Shown here one piece after another: positions 27,150 to 36,387 of a stretch of 64,000 nt of DNA. This DNA is from Psychromonas ingrahamii 37 (GTDB lineage Bacteria; Pseudomonadota; Gammaproteobacteria; Enterobacterales; Psychromonadaceae): contig NC_008709.1 in assembly GCF_000015285.1 (NCBI RefSeq), positions 868,001 to 932,000 on the forward strand, given 5' to 3'. Every line of letters starts with the position of its first letter. The first letter of the stretch is position 1. The position numbers and the translations under genes were made by a program. The notes beneath the pieces are model-generated. The model had not been told where the DNA came from and searched no databases. It saw only the letters and a program-made list of their open reading frames with translations.

Positions 27150-28859
27150 ATGAGCCAACCGTTAAGCGTTAGTATTGGGCAAGCCACCAATAAAGGTGTG
27201 AAAGAAATTAACCAAGACGCTATTGGTCATTGTATTCCCGAGGAGCCATTATTAAGCACTAAGGGTATTGTTTTGGCAATGGCAGATGGCATTAGCTCAA
27301 GTAAGGTGAGCCAAATAGCTAGCAGTACGGCCGTTGCTAGTTTTCTCGATGATTATTATTGTACTTCTGATGCCTGGGCGGTTAAAACATCAGCGGAAAA
27401 AGTCATTAAGTCGATTAATTATTGGCTGTATGCACAAACTCGTAACAGCCCCTACCGTTTCGAAAGAGATAAAGGCTATGTGGCGACTTTTAGCGCACTA
27501 GTTTTGAAATCTAATACGGCTCATCTATTCCATTCGGGTGATACCCGTATTTTTCGACTTTTAGGTAATCAATTAGAACAATTAACCAAGGATCATCGCC
27601 GGGTTGTTTCGGCTGAAGTCAATTATTTAACGCGCGCCTTAGGCATTGAGCCAGTATTAGAAATTGATTACCACAGTGAAACCATTGAAAAAGGTGATGT
27701 ATTTATTATTGCGACCGATGGCGTGTATGAATTTATTAGTCACCAGCAGATACTAAGCTGTATTGTCGACTCAGAAACCTTAGATATTGCGGCCCAACAG
27801 ATCATCACACAAGCCATTTCCGCAGGAAGTGATGACAACCTCAGCATTCAAATTGTGCGCATTGAACATCTGCCAAACTATCAACTGAGTGAATTACAAC
27901 AGCATATTACACTGCTGCCACTCCCGCCTAGATTAACGCCCAGAATGCAGTTTGATGGTTATGAAATACTGCGTGAAATATATATCAGTAGCCGTAGCCA
28001 TGTTTTTTTAGCGCTCGACAGTGAAAGCGGGCAAACCGTGGTGATTAAAACGCCCTCAACGGAATTACGTAATAATAGGCAATATCTTGAAAGCTTTATG
28101 CTGGAAGAGTGGATAGCTAAGCGCCTGAATAATCCCCATGTTGCTAAAGCCATAGAGCCGACACGCAAGCGGAATTTTTTATATTTGGTGAGCGAATATA
28201 TTGATGGTATTACACTCACACAATGGATGACTGATAACCCGAAACCGACGATTAATCAAGTTAGAAAAATTATCGAACAAACGGCAAAAGGACTGCAGGC
28301 GTTTCATCGACAAGAAATGATTCACCAAGATTTACGACCCAATAATATTATGATCGACTGCAATAACGTGGTTAAAATTATTGATTTTGGATCAACTTTT
28401 ATTGCCGGTGTAACCGATATCAAAAACGAAGAAGCGGTACGTGGCACTATGCGCTACTCAGCGCCAGAATACTTTTTAGGAGAAGTCGGTAGCTCACGTT
28501 CGGACATATACGCATTAGCCGTTATTACTTATCAAATGTTATCGGGGCGTTTTCCATACCATGCTGAAATAGCACAAGTTAGAAGCCTTTCTGCACAGCG
28601 TCGTTTAATTTATAAGAGTTTAATTAATGATGATATCGAATTTCCAATTTGGATTGATGACACATTGCGTAAAGCATTAAACGTTGAACCCTTAAAACGT
28701 TATGAGGAGTTATCAGAATTTGTACATGATCTGCACCACCCAAATAAAGCCTTTATATCCCGTAGCAGCAGGCCGCTAATAGAACGTGATCCGGTTATGT
28801 TTTGGCAGGGTATTAGTTTGATTTTACTGTTAATCATTGTTATTCAACTGGCTGTATAA
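27150..28859 (+). CDS. PP2C phosphatase - Ser/Thr kinase fusion protein
   Basis: A 569-residue two-domain signalling protein. The PP2C-type phosphatase (about 5-240) has Asp23 in NQDAIG, Asp46 in MADGIS, SGDTRIFRL, Asp190 in ATDGVYEF and Asp229 in SDDNLS. The protein kinase (about 268-525) has Lys300 in VVIK, the catalytic loop IHQDLRPNNIMID with Asp394 and Asn399, and DFG at 412-414. A single C-terminal membrane helix (about 550-568) anchors it with both domains in the cytoplasm. Fusions like this often sit beside nitrate or nitrite transport genes. Here it follows the anion channel after a terminator. Confidence 0.92.
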   Translation: MSQPLSVSIGQATNKGVKEINQDAIGHCIPEEPLLSTKGIVLAMADGISSSKVSQIASSTAVASFLDDYYCTSDAWAVKTSAEKVIKSINYWLYAQTRNSPYRFERDKGYVATFSALVLKSNTAHLFHSGDTRIFRLLGNQLEQLTKDHRRVVSAEVNYLTRALGIEPVLEIDYHSETIEKGDVFIIATDGVYEFISHQQILSCIVDSETLDIAAQQIITQAISAGSDDNLSIQIVRIEHLPNYQLSELQQHITLLPLPPRLTPRMQFDGYEILREIYISSRSHVFLALDSESGQTVVIKTPSTELRNNRQYLESFMLEEWIAKRLNNPHVAKAIEPTRKRNFLYLVSEYIDGITLTQWMTDNPKPTINQVRKIIEQTAKGLQAFHRQEMIHQDLRPNNIMIDCNNVVKIIDFGSTFIAGVTDIKNEEAVRGTMRYSAPEYFLGEVGSSRSDIYALAVITYQMLSGRFPYHAEIAQVRSLSAQRRLIYKSLINDDIEFPIWIDDTLRKALNVEPLKRYEELSEFVHDLHHPNKAFISRSSRPLIERDPVMFWQGISLILLLIIVIQLAV

Positions 28860-28860
28860 T

Positions 28861-28962
28861 GTTTCGAGCCGTCAGCCGTCAGCCGTCAGCCGTTAGTCGT
28901 CAGTTTTCAGGCATCGAGCTTCGAGCCTTCAAGCATTCTAGCCCTCCAGCCTTTAGCGAAGC
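28861..28962. repeat. 7-bp-period repeat tract after the phosphatase-kinase gene
   Basis: Beginning immediately after the stop codon, heptamers run TTCGAGC, CGTCAGC, CGTCAGC, CGTCAGC, CGTTAGT, CGTCAGT, TTTCAGG and onward with slips. It is one of the clearest tracts of the dispersed family in this window. It is non-coding. Confidence 0.85.
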
Positions 28963-29053
28963 TATTGTATAGATTGCCGTTATCTGAACAAAGGTGTAGT
29001 CTCTAACGTTTACAAAAATGGACGTGTGTGTGGCACTTTGAGATCGAGGTATA

Positions 29054-29716
29054 ATGCAAGTTTATAAAGATGACGCAGTAAATTGGCTTTCAACGCTTGC
29101 AGATGAGAGTGTTGATTTATTAATTACAGACCCACCCTATGAGTCACTGGAGAAGCATCGGAAAATTGGCACAACGACAAGACTGAAAGTGAGTAAAGCA
29201 TCAAGCAATGAATGGTTTGGTATCTTCTCCAATGATCGTTTTGAAAGCTTGCTAACCGAGATATATCGAGTCCTAAAGAAAAACTCACATTTCTATTTAT
29301 TCTGTGATCAAGAAACAATGTTTGTAATAAAGCCGATTGCTGAAAAAGTAGGTTTTAAATTTTGGAAGCCAATTATCTGGGATAAGGTTTGTATTGGCAT
29401 GGGTTATCATTACAGAGCCCGTCATGAATATATTCTGTTTTTTGAAAAAGGTAAGAAAAAACTAAATAATTTAGCCACGCCAGATATCCTTGAATACAAA
29501 CGCGTTTTCCGGGGTTACCCAACAGAAAAACCAGTACCGCTAATGGAAACCTTGATTGCTCAAAGCAGTGTTAAGGGGGAGTTGGTCATCGATCCTTTTT
29601 TTGGCTCAGGGGCAACGTTGGTAGCGGCACAAAATCTGGAACGCCGATACAGTGGCTGTGATCTCTCAGAGTCGGCACACCAACACTATCAAAATAGAAT
29701 ACTTGAAAAACGATAA
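29054..29716 (+). CDS. Orphan DNA methyltransferase, beta class
   Basis: A 220-residue site-specific DNA methylase. The catalytic motif IV DPPY is at residues 26-29 and the SAM-binding motif I DPFFGSGAT at 180-188. Catalytic motif before SAM motif defines the beta class of N6-adenine/N4-cytosine methylases. There is no restriction endonuclease or specificity subunit nearby, so it is probably an orphan or regulatory methylase. The recognition sequence is unknown. It is flanked by 7-bp repeat tracts on both sides, consistent with gain by recombination. ATG preceded by CGAGGT. Confidence 0.88.
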   Translation: MQVYKDDAVNWLSTLADESVDLLITDPPYESLEKHRKIGTTTRLKVSKASSNEWFGIFSNDRFESLLTEIYRVLKKNSHFYLFCDQETMFVIKPIAEKVGFKFWKPIIWDKVCIGMGYHYRARHEYILFFEKGKKKLNNLATPDILEYKRVFRGYPTEKPVPLMETLIAQSSVKGELVIDPFFGSGATLVAAQNLERRYSGCDLSESAHQHYQNRILEKR

Positions 29717-29774
29717 GTTATTTAACGGGGCACATAACGGCTATTGACGCTAACCGAGGACAGGCAAACCTTTT

Positions 29775-29862
29775 TGCTGTGTTCGCTATGCCTTCCCGCA
29801 TTATCGCTTTACAGCTTTATCGCCTTCCCACCTTTTAGCTTTTTAGCCTTTTCGCGTTATAT
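29775..29862. repeat. Very degenerate member of the 7-bp repeat family
   Basis: Between the methylase and the dehydratase gene the sequence runs CTTTACAGC, TTTATCGCC, TTCCCACC, TTTTAGC, TTTTTAGCC, TTTTCGC, a loose AGC/GCC-ending pattern resembling the clearer tracts elsewhere. Register is not strict. Confidence 0.45.
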
Positions 29863-29916
29863 TAGAAGGGGTGCTGGCACCCTTGAAATTATCTGGCTTT
29901 GCAAAGGAGAGAATAA

Positions 29917-30225
29917 ATGGATTTGAAAAAATTGAGTGGTAGTGAGTTATTGATTGAGCTTGAAAAACTGAATTGTGATTTAGCTATCCCCTGGAAAATT
30001 GAGGATGAAAAATTAAGTAAAACCTTTAAGTTTAAAAACTTTATGCAGGCATTTGCATTTATGACACAAAGTGCTCTTTATGCGGAAAAGAAAAATCATC
30101 ACCCCGAATGGTTTAATATCTATAACAAAGTTGTTATTCAGTTAACCACTCATGATGTTGCGGGAATAAGCTTTAAAGATTTTGATTTGGCTAAAAAAAT
30201 GGAATCATTTATCCCGCATTTTTAA
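29917..30225 (+). CDS. phhB: Pterin-4a-carbinolamine dehydratase
   Basis: A 102-residue small enzyme that regenerates the pterin cofactor of aromatic amino acid hydroxylases by dehydrating 4a-hydroxytetrahydropterin. The PCD signature is clear: [20 protein letters not shown] (about 65-84) with the paired histidines, then [18 protein letters not shown]. Length is normal. The ATG at 29917 follows AAAGGAGA at an ideal distance. No phenylalanine hydroxylase gene is adjacent within the window. Confidence 0.92.
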   Translation: MDLKKLSGSELLIELEKLNCDLAIPWKIEDEKLSKTFKFKNFMQAFAFMTQSALYAEKKNHHPEWFNIYNKVVIQLTTHDVAGISFKDFDLAKKMESFIPHF

Positions 30226-30649
30226 ACTGAGCGTTACAGCATTCGCGGTTGTTAGGCACTGCTGCTTTATAGATACTCGTCCTTCATCTGCTGGCGAGTA
30301 TTACTCTATGATACTATTTCCCTCTGCGCTGTGCTATTCATACTTAATTTCAAATCTTTATCAACATTTGAAATAATCTGCTCTTGCTGTTTATTTTTAT
30401 ATCCTCTGTAATTTATTAACTATCAATAAATTAAGTGTCTTTCTCTAAACTGTCAGGCGCTATTTTACTATCTTAGGAAAAAATTAAAAAGACGCTGTTA
30501 TCTTGCTATTAAAATATGATCGAGCTATAACTTTAATGTTTTTTTTATATTTTACAGATATGATTTTTAAAAAAACAAGCGCACCAATGTAGTTCTATGT
30601 CGACTCAGGAAGTTACCTTTTTATATTGAAAAAGTTTTAGGGGAAATTT
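30226..30649. other. Intergenic region before the cation/proton antiporter
   Basis: A 424-bp AT-rich gap. ATACTCG (30273-30279) and CGAGTAT (30295-30301) form a seven-pair hairpin that may end the phhB transcript. Nothing else with clear support is seen. Confidence 0.5.
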
Positions 30650-32605
30650 ATGGTTGACAAAATTACCGCTATGCTAGGCTTGGTGGGCATTTTATCTTTA
30701 TTGTGTCAGTGGATTGGTTGGAAAATTCGATTACCAGCTATATTACCTCTGTTGATCTGTGGTTTACTTATTGGTCCCGGATTGAATATTCTCAAACCTG
30801 ATGAGCTATTTGGCGAACTGCTCTTTCCTATTATCTCTTTAGGGGTTGCGATTATTCTTTTTGAAGGGGCTTTAACGCTCAACTTTAAAGAGCTTAAAAA
30901 TCACGGGCGAATGGTGACCCACCTCGTTTCTCTCGGTACGCTTATTACATGGGGATGTATTGCCAGCGCCACACATATTATACTCGAATTTCAATGGTCG
31001 ATGGCTATTCTGTTTGGTGCGCTGGTGGTGGTCACCGGGCCTACGGTGATAGTCCCTATGCTACGTAGTATCAAACCCAAAACAGAATTAGCCAGTATTT
31101 TACGTTGGGAGGGGATCCTTATTGATCCCGTTGGCGCAGTGCTTGCGGTTCTGGTTTTTGAGTACATTTCATTCACTTCTGATCCAGCGGTACATATACT
31201 TTCAGCTTTGGCCACAACCTTAGTAATAGGCTTGGGTTTTGGCCTGATCAGTGGTTATTATTTGGGCTACCTGCTAAGAAATAATTTGTTACCTCATTAT
31301 TTAAAGAATACCGCTGTGGTCACTATTATGCTGGGTGTATTTGTCAGCGCTAATCTCATGCAGGAAGAGTCTGGTTTACTGACCGTTACTGTTATGGGGA
31401 TTGTATTGGCGAATATGCGTGGTGTTGGCGTTTCCGATATTCTAGAGTTTAAAGAAACATTAACGGTATTAGTGATTTCGGTCTTATTTATTCTACTCGC
31501 CGCTCGTGTCGATTCCGAGGCGCTACTGAGTTTAGGTTGGCAAGGTCTTGTTCTTTTATTGGTGGTGCTGTTTATTGCCCGCCCCTTAAGTGTTTGGTGT
31601 TGCGGACTGGGCACATCCTTAACTAAACAGGATAAATGGTTTTTAAGTTGGATGGCGCCGCGAGGCATTGTCGCAGCAGCGGTATCATCCCTGTTTGCTA
31701 TTAAACTGGAAAAAATAGGGGTAGAAGGAGCCGAATTAATTGTCCCTTTAGTCTTTCTGATTATTATTGGAACCGTGGTTATTCAAAGTCTGACAGCAGG
31801 GCCTTGGGCAAAATTTTTACGCGTCAACAAAGAAAAATCACAGGGACTGCTTATTTTTGGCGCTTCCCGTTTTTCGAGAGAGTTAGCGGCCGTTTTAATG
31901 TCAAAGAATATCAATATGCTGCTCGCTGATAATAATTGGGATAATATCAGACTTGCGCGCATGATGAATATTCCTGTCTATTATGGCAACCCGGCATCGG
32001 CGCATGCACTTAATTTTTTAGATATGACCGGCATAGGGCGATTATTAGTGCTGTCTCCCTACACAGAGCTTAATCCTCTGGTGGTTTTCCAGTATCAAGA
32101 TTTATTGGGTAAAGAAAATGTATATGGGTTAGATAACGGGGATGTAAAAAAACCCAGGCACCAATTGTCAGAAACATACCGGCAACGGTTATGTTTATTT
32201 GGTAAAACAGTTTCCTACGCTAAATTAGTCAGTTTAATATATCAGGGTGCTGTGGTTAAAAGTACCAATCTTACGGAAAATTTTACTTTTACCAATTTCC
32301 GTACCTGTTATGGTGATTCTGCACTGCCACTTGTGTACATAAAAAATGAAAAAGTATTTATATATACCGCATCAGAGTCAATACCGAGCAGTGACATTGA
32401 ATTGATTAGTTTATTGCCGGTATCAGCTCAACATCTTGGTACAAAATGGGCTGAAAAACAGCAGCAGGTCTTACAAGAAGCGCGAGAACAGGAGTCTTTA
32501 AGCGCCCAAAGTCCTAAGAGTGATAAGAATCCAAATCATTATGAAAAAATAAAAACATTGATAACAAAAAGCATTAATCACAACGGCAAAGCAAAAAAAA
32601 CTTAA
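30650..32605 (+). CDS. CPA1-type cation/proton antiporter with TrkA-N domain
   Basis: A 651-residue protein. The first about 385 residues form a 12-helix NhaP-like exchanger, with VVTGPTVIVPMLR and the ion-binding ILIDPVGAVLAVL (Asp159) visible and GIVAAAVSSLFA in the C-terminal half. A cytoplasmic nucleotide-binding-like domain follows (GLLIFGASRFSRELAAVL, about 393-410), as in RCK/TrkA-N proteins, then a charged tail. The likely role is sodium or potassium efflux in exchange for protons, gated by a ligand on the C-terminal domain. Single gene, ATG preceded by AGGGGAA. Confidence 0.88.
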   Translation: MVDKITAMLGLVGILSLLCQWIGWKIRLPAILPLLICGLLIGPGLNILKPDELFGELLFPIISLGVAIILFEGALTLNFKELKNHGRMVTHLVSLGTLITWGCIASATHIILEFQWSMAILFGALVVVTGPTVIVPMLRSIKPKTELASILRWEGILIDPVGAVLAVLVFEYISFTSDPAVHILSALATTLVIGLGFGLISGYYLGYLLRNNLLPHYLKNTAVVTIMLGVFVSANLMQEESGLLTVTVMGIVLANMRGVGVSDILEFKETLTVLVISVLFILLAARVDSEALLSLGWQGLVLLLVVLFIARPLSVWCCGLGTSLTKQDKWFLSWMAPRGIVAAAVSSLFAIKLEKIGVEGAELIVPLVFLIIIGTVVIQSLTAGPWAKFLRVNKEKSQGLLIFGASRFSRELAAVLMSKNINMLLADNNWDNIRLARMMNIPVYYGNPASAHALNFLDMTGIGRLLVLSPYTELNPLVVFQYQDLLGKENVYGLDNGDVKKPRHQLSETYRQRLCLFGKTVSYAKLVSLIYQGAVVKSTNLTENFTFTNFRTCYGDSALPLVYIKNEKVFIYTASESIPSSDIELISLLPVSAQHLGTKWAEKQQQVLQEAREQESLSAQSPKSDKNPNHYEKIKTLITKSINHNGKAKKT

Positions 32606-32816
32606 TTTCTTATTTGCGGTTCAGGATCTGCATTACGCAAAATAAATGAGCGAAGCAAGTCGCTGGAAACGACATTCAGGGGCTGCGTATAATGCTATCC
32701 CACCGTTTTTTCAATATGCTATTAGATAACCATTTTAAATATCATTTCACCCCCCATTCCAAGTTTAATTCCCCGATTAAAAGTAAATTGGTAATAGTTC
32801 ACCCATAACATGACTT

Positions 32817-32840
32817 AAGTGGGCGGTTTTCCACCCACTT
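32817..32840. promoter_or_regulatory. Inverted repeat upstream of dctP: enhancer site or terminator
   Basis: AAGTGGGCGG (32817-32826) and CCACCCACTT (32831-32840) pair with one mismatch around TTTT. It is centred about 120 bp upstream of the start site expected from the sigma-54 promoter, the usual distance for an activator site, and its GTGG...CCAC form recalls DctD sites. It is followed by TAACCTTTTTT, so it could instead be a terminator for the antiporter gene. Confidence 0.5.
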
Positions 32841-32921
32841 TAACCTTTTTTAATAAGAATTCAGGTTAACCTTATTCAGAAGATTGTTTGATTGAGCGGC
32901 CTTTGTAACCTTCTTTTGATG

Positions 32922-32938
32922 TTGGCACGTTAATTGCT
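32922..32938 (+). promoter_or_regulatory. Sigma-54 promoter of dctPQM
   Basis: TTGGCACGTTAATTGCT matches the -24/-12 consensus TGGCACG-N4-TTGC at every invariant base, with GG at 32924-32925 and GC at 32936-32937, 12 bp apart. It lies about 110 bp upstream of dctP. DctB and DctD, a sigma-54 activator pair, are encoded 4 kb downstream. Confidence 0.9.
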
Positions 32939-33048
32939 AATCCAACGTTGATTGCTATGTGTTAATTACTATAAAGAATATGTAGTTCAACCAGCGTCCT
33001 GCATCATCAATGCGCAATTAGACTAAAACTATCGTACAGGAGTACAAC

Positions 33049-34047
33049 ATGTTAAAAAAATTAATGACCCTTTCCCTTGGCACCGTTGCTGTACTTGCAA
33101 GCTTTAATGCATCAGCAAGTTGCGAGCCGGGTGAAATAGTGATCAAATTCAGCCATGTAACCAATGAGACCAGCCACCCTAAGGGCATCGCCGCTTCTTT
33201 ATTATCTGAGCGAGTGAATAAAGAGATGGATGGCAAGGCTTGTATGGAAGTTTTTCCTAATACCACGCTTTATAATGATGACCAGGCCTTAGAAGCTATT
33301 TTAAGCGGTGATCTGCAGATGGCTGCTCCTTCTTTATCTAAGTTTGAGAAAATAACTAAAAAATTCCGCATTTTTGATCTTCCCTTTTTATTCGCTGACG
33401 TGGCCGCCGTAGACCGTTTTCAAAATTCAGCATCCGGTGATATTTTGAAAGATTCGATGGTCCGTCGAGGAATCAAAGGATTGGCATTTTGGCACAATGG
33501 CATGAAACAGATGTCAGCGAGCAAACCTTTGTTATTGCCAAGTGATGCTGAAGGTCTTAAGTTCCGAGTCCAAGCATCCGATGTGCTTGTTGCTCAATTT
33601 GAACAACTTGGCGCCAACCCCCAAAAAATGTCTTTCAGTGAAGTTTATGGTGGCCTGCAAACCAAAGTTATCGATGGTCAGGAAAATACCTGGTCAAATA
33701 CCTACGGCAAAAAATTCTTCGAAGTACAAGATGGTGTGACCGAAACGAATCACGGTATTCTGGATTACCTGGTTGTGACATCTGATGATTGGTGGAAGGG
33801 TTTACCAACAGATGTACGTGAGCAGTTAGGCACAATAATGTCTGAAGTGACTCAAACTAGAAATGGTGAGTCAATGAGAGTTAATGAAGAAAATAAACAA
33901 AAAATTATTGATGCCGGTGGCGTGGTGCGCACTTTAACAGCTGAGCAGCGTCAAGCCTGGGTTGACGCACTGAAACCTGTCTGGAAAAAATTCGAAAAAG
34001 ATATTGGTAGTGATCTTCTTGAAGCTGCAATAGCATCAAATAAATAA
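33049..34047 (+). CDS. dctP: TRAP C4-dicarboxylate-binding protein DctP
   Basis: A 332-residue periplasmic solute receptor with a signal peptide ending ASFNASA. Family features are IKFSHVTNETSHPKG near the N terminus, the DctP core GLKFRVQASDVLVAQFEQLG and SEVYGGLQTKVIDGQENTWS; the conserved arginine in FRVQ is the residue that contacts the substrate carboxylate in this family. It delivers dicarboxylates such as succinate, fumarate or malate to the DctQM permease. It is first in the dctPQM operon, behind a sigma-54 promoter. Confidence 0.93.
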   Translation: MLKKLMTLSLGTVAVLASFNASASCEPGEIVIKFSHVTNETSHPKGIAASLLSERVNKEMDGKACMEVFPNTTLYNDDQALEAILSGDLQMAAPSLSKFEKITKKFRIFDLPFLFADVAAVDRFQNSASGDILKDSMVRRGIKGLAFWHNGMKQMSASKPLLLPSDAEGLKFRVQASDVLVAQFEQLGANPQKMSFSEVYGGLQTKVIDGQENTWSNTYGKKFFEVQDGVTETNHGILDYLVVTSDDWWKGLPTDVREQLGTIMSEVTQTRNGESMRVNEENKQKIIDAGGVVRTLTAEQRQAWVDALKPVWKKFEKDIGSDLLEAAIASNK

Positions 34048-34059
34048 TATTATTATCTA

Positions 34060-34097
34060 CCCATTTGCCAATACGCAGTACTGTATTTGCAAATGGG
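34060..34097 (+). promoter_or_regulatory. Stem-loop between dctP and dctQ
   Basis: CCCATTTGCCAATAC (34060-34074) and GTATTTGCAAATGGG (34083-34097) pair over 15 positions with one mismatch and an eight-base loop. No T tract follows. It sits in the 107-bp gap between the receptor and permease genes, where partial termination or RNA protection would raise receptor levels over permease. Confidence 0.65.
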
Positions 34098-34163
34098 AGA
34101 ATGAGACAGCAAGTTTTTTCTAATAGCTAATAGCTAATAACCAATAAGCCCGGAGTGTGGGAA

Positions 34164-34787
34164 ATGAAGCATGGATTTTTTACCCGATTAGGGGAAATAA
34201 CTGACTATATGGAAGAGACACTCATTGCGCTCTTTTTAGGTTTGATGACCCTGTTAACCTTTGCCAATGTCGTTGTCCGATATCTATTCAATGATAATAT
34301 TTTATGGGCATTGGAGCTGACCGTGTTTATGTTTGCCTGGATGGTGCTGGTTGGTGCCTCTTATCTGGTGAAAAAACATTTTCATATCGGGGTCGACGTG
34401 ATTATTAATCTTGCGCCTGCAGGGCTTAAAAAAGTCTTTGCATTAATCGCCGTTGCTTCATGCTTAACGTTTTCAATTTTATTATTAATTGGTTCTTGGG
34501 ACTACTGGCTCCCTTTTATAACCGACCAGGCCTGGTATGAAACCCAGGATATTCCAATGCCGGATTTCTTACAATTTTTATCTGGCTGGCTCAATGAAGG
34601 TGAACGATATGAAAAATTACCCCGTTTTATCCCCTATTTTGCGCTGCCACTGAGCATGGCAATGATGACCTATCGATTTCTGCAAATTGCCTGGCTGGTT
34701 GCAACCAACAAAATAGATAAGATGATTGCAAGTCATGAAGCCGAAGAAGATTTAGATTCGTTACACAATTCAGAGAAAGGAGAATAA
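34164..34787 (+). CDS. dctQ: TRAP small permease subunit DctQ
   Basis: A 207-residue inner membrane protein with four helices, the small subunit of the C4-dicarboxylate TRAP transporter. The conserved LTFANVVVRYLFNDNILWALE (helix 1-2 region) and the FAWMVLVGASYLVKKHFHIGVDV segment are present. The ATG at 34164 is eight bases after GGAG and is preferred over the GTG at 34155, which overlaps the binding site. Its stop is two bases before the dctM start, indicating tight coupling. It works with DctM to import dicarboxylates with sodium. Confidence 0.9.
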   Translation: MKHGFFTRLGEITDYMEETLIALFLGLMTLLTFANVVVRYLFNDNILWALELTVFMFAWMVLVGASYLVKKHFHIGVDVIINLAPAGLKKVFALIAVASCLTFSILLLIGSWDYWLPFITDQAWYETQDIPMPDFLQFLSGWLNEGERYEKLPRFIPYFALPLSMAMMTYRFLQIAWLVATNKIDKMIASHEAEEDLDSLHNSEKGE

Positions 34788-34789
34788 TT

Positions 34790-36163
34790 ATGGCGATGTT
34801 AACCCTTTTTCTAATGGTGATTGTATTTATGACGGTCGGTGTGCCTATTGCGGTTTCACTGGGTCTGTCGAGTATGATCTTTTTATTAATACATTCTGAT
34901 GCGTCCTTAGCGTCAGTTGCGCAAACACTGTTTAACGCGTTTGCCGGACATTATACTTTATTGGCTATCCCTTTCTTTGTATTAGCGTCCAGTTTTATGG
35001 CAACGGGTGGCGTCGCTAAGCGGATTATACGTTTTGCAATCGCAATAGTGGGCTCACTGCGTGGTGGTCTGGCAATGGCCTCGGTGGTTGCCTGTATGAT
35101 GTTTGCTGCACTGTCGGGATCGTCTCCGGCAACCGTTGTTGCAATTGGCGGGATCGTGATTGCTGGAATGGTTAAAAATGGTTACAGCAAAGATTTTGCG
35201 GCAGGTGTTATCTGTAATGCCGGCACCTTAGGGATTTTGATTCCGCCCTCGATCGTGATGGTGGTTTATGCGGCGGCGACGGATGTGTCTGTCGGGCGAA
35301 TGTTCTTAGGTGGCGTCATACCGGGTTTGCTCGCGGGTTTAATGCTGATGATTGCTATCTATATTTATGCGCGGATTAAGAATATTCCGGCTCAGCCTTT
35401 TGTTGGCTGGAAAGAGGTTTTTGATTCGGCTAAAGAGGCGGGTTGGGGATTACTGCTGATTGTTATTATTCTTGGCGGGATTTATGGCGGTATCTTTACA
35501 CCGACCGAGGCCGCGGCTGTAGCGGCAGTTTATGCCTTTTTTATCTCTAATTTTATCTATAAAGATATGGGGCCTTTATCCGATAAAGAGTCTGAAGATA
35601 AACGGGCTAAAGCGTACTGGCGTAAAGCGTCACGTGTATTTTTTCATGAAGATACCCGTAAAACCCTTTATGAAGCGGGAAAATTAACAATTATGTTAAT
35701 GTTTATTGTTGCCAATGCATTGATTTTAAAACATGTTTTAACTGAAGAGCAGATTCCGCAAATGATCACCGCATCAATGCTGGATGCCGGTCTAGGACCT
35801 ATTACTTTCCTGATTGTGGTTAATATCATCTTATTAATCGGTGGACAATTTATGGAGCCCTCCGGCCTGCTTATTATCGTTGCGCCTTTGGTCTTTCCGA
35901 TAGCCACATCATTGGGAATTGATCCTATTCACCTCGGTATTATGATGGTGGTGAATATGGAGATAGGCATGATCACCCCGCCCGTGGGACTGAATCTGTT
36001 TGTGACCGCAGGTGTCGCACAGATGTCGATGATGAGGGTCGTGAAAGCCGCGTTACCGCTGGTCGGTGTTATGTTCCTGTTTTTGATGATAGTCACTTAT
36101 GTGCCATGGGTTTCAACCTGGTTACCCACCCTGATGATGGGACCTGAAATCATTACTCACTAA
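34790..36163 (+). CDS. dctM: TRAP large permease subunit DctM
   Basis: A 457-residue, roughly 12-helix protein that forms the transport channel of the DctPQM sodium-coupled dicarboxylate importer. Recognisable segments are LLAIPFFVLASSFMATGG, MFAALSGSSPATVVAIG, GTLGILIPPSIVMVVYA and the C-terminal NMEIGMITPPVGLNLFV. A charged insertion around 255-290 is typical of some marine homologs. It starts two bases after dctQ and ends at a strong terminator. Confidence 0.93.
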   Translation: MAMLTLFLMVIVFMTVGVPIAVSLGLSSMIFLLIHSDASLASVAQTLFNAFAGHYTLLAIPFFVLASSFMATGGVAKRIIRFAIAIVGSLRGGLAMASVVACMMFAALSGSSPATVVAIGGIVIAGMVKNGYSKDFAAGVICNAGTLGILIPPSIVMVVYAAATDVSVGRMFLGGVIPGLLAGLMLMIAIYIYARIKNIPAQPFVGWKEVFDSAKEAGWGLLLIVIILGGIYGGIFTPTEAAAVAAVYAFFISNFIYKDMGPLSDKESEDKRAKAYWRKASRVFFHEDTRKTLYEAGKLTIMLMFIVANALILKHVLTEEQIPQMITASMLDAGLGPITFLIVVNIILLIGGQFMEPSGLLIIVAPLVFPIATSLGIDPIHLGIMMVVNMEIGMITPPVGLNLFVTAGVAQMSMMRVVKAALPLVGVMFLFLMIVTYVPWVSTWLPTLMMGPEIITH

Positions 36164-36189
36164 CAGCAGCGCATTTTTCATTTGCTATT

Positions 36190-36223
36190 AAAAGCCGATA
36201 AATAAACTTATTTATCGGCTTTT
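36190..36223 (+). terminator. Terminator of the dctPQM operon
   Basis: AAAAGCCGATAAATAA (36190-36205) is fully complementary to TTATTTATCGGCTTTT (36208-36223), giving a long near-perfect stem with A and T tracts at its ends. Confidence 0.92.
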
Positions 36224-36387
36224 AAGTTTCTTAAACTCTCTGGTTAATTTATCCTGCTTAACAGTGACTCATTTCATTAATTCATTTACGGCGGATAGTT
36301 ATTAAAAATAAGCTGATCCGCAACTGTTAAGTTAATGTGCCGGACCTTTTCCGCTTAAAATTTAACCAACTGGGGTAAGTTTAAAAT

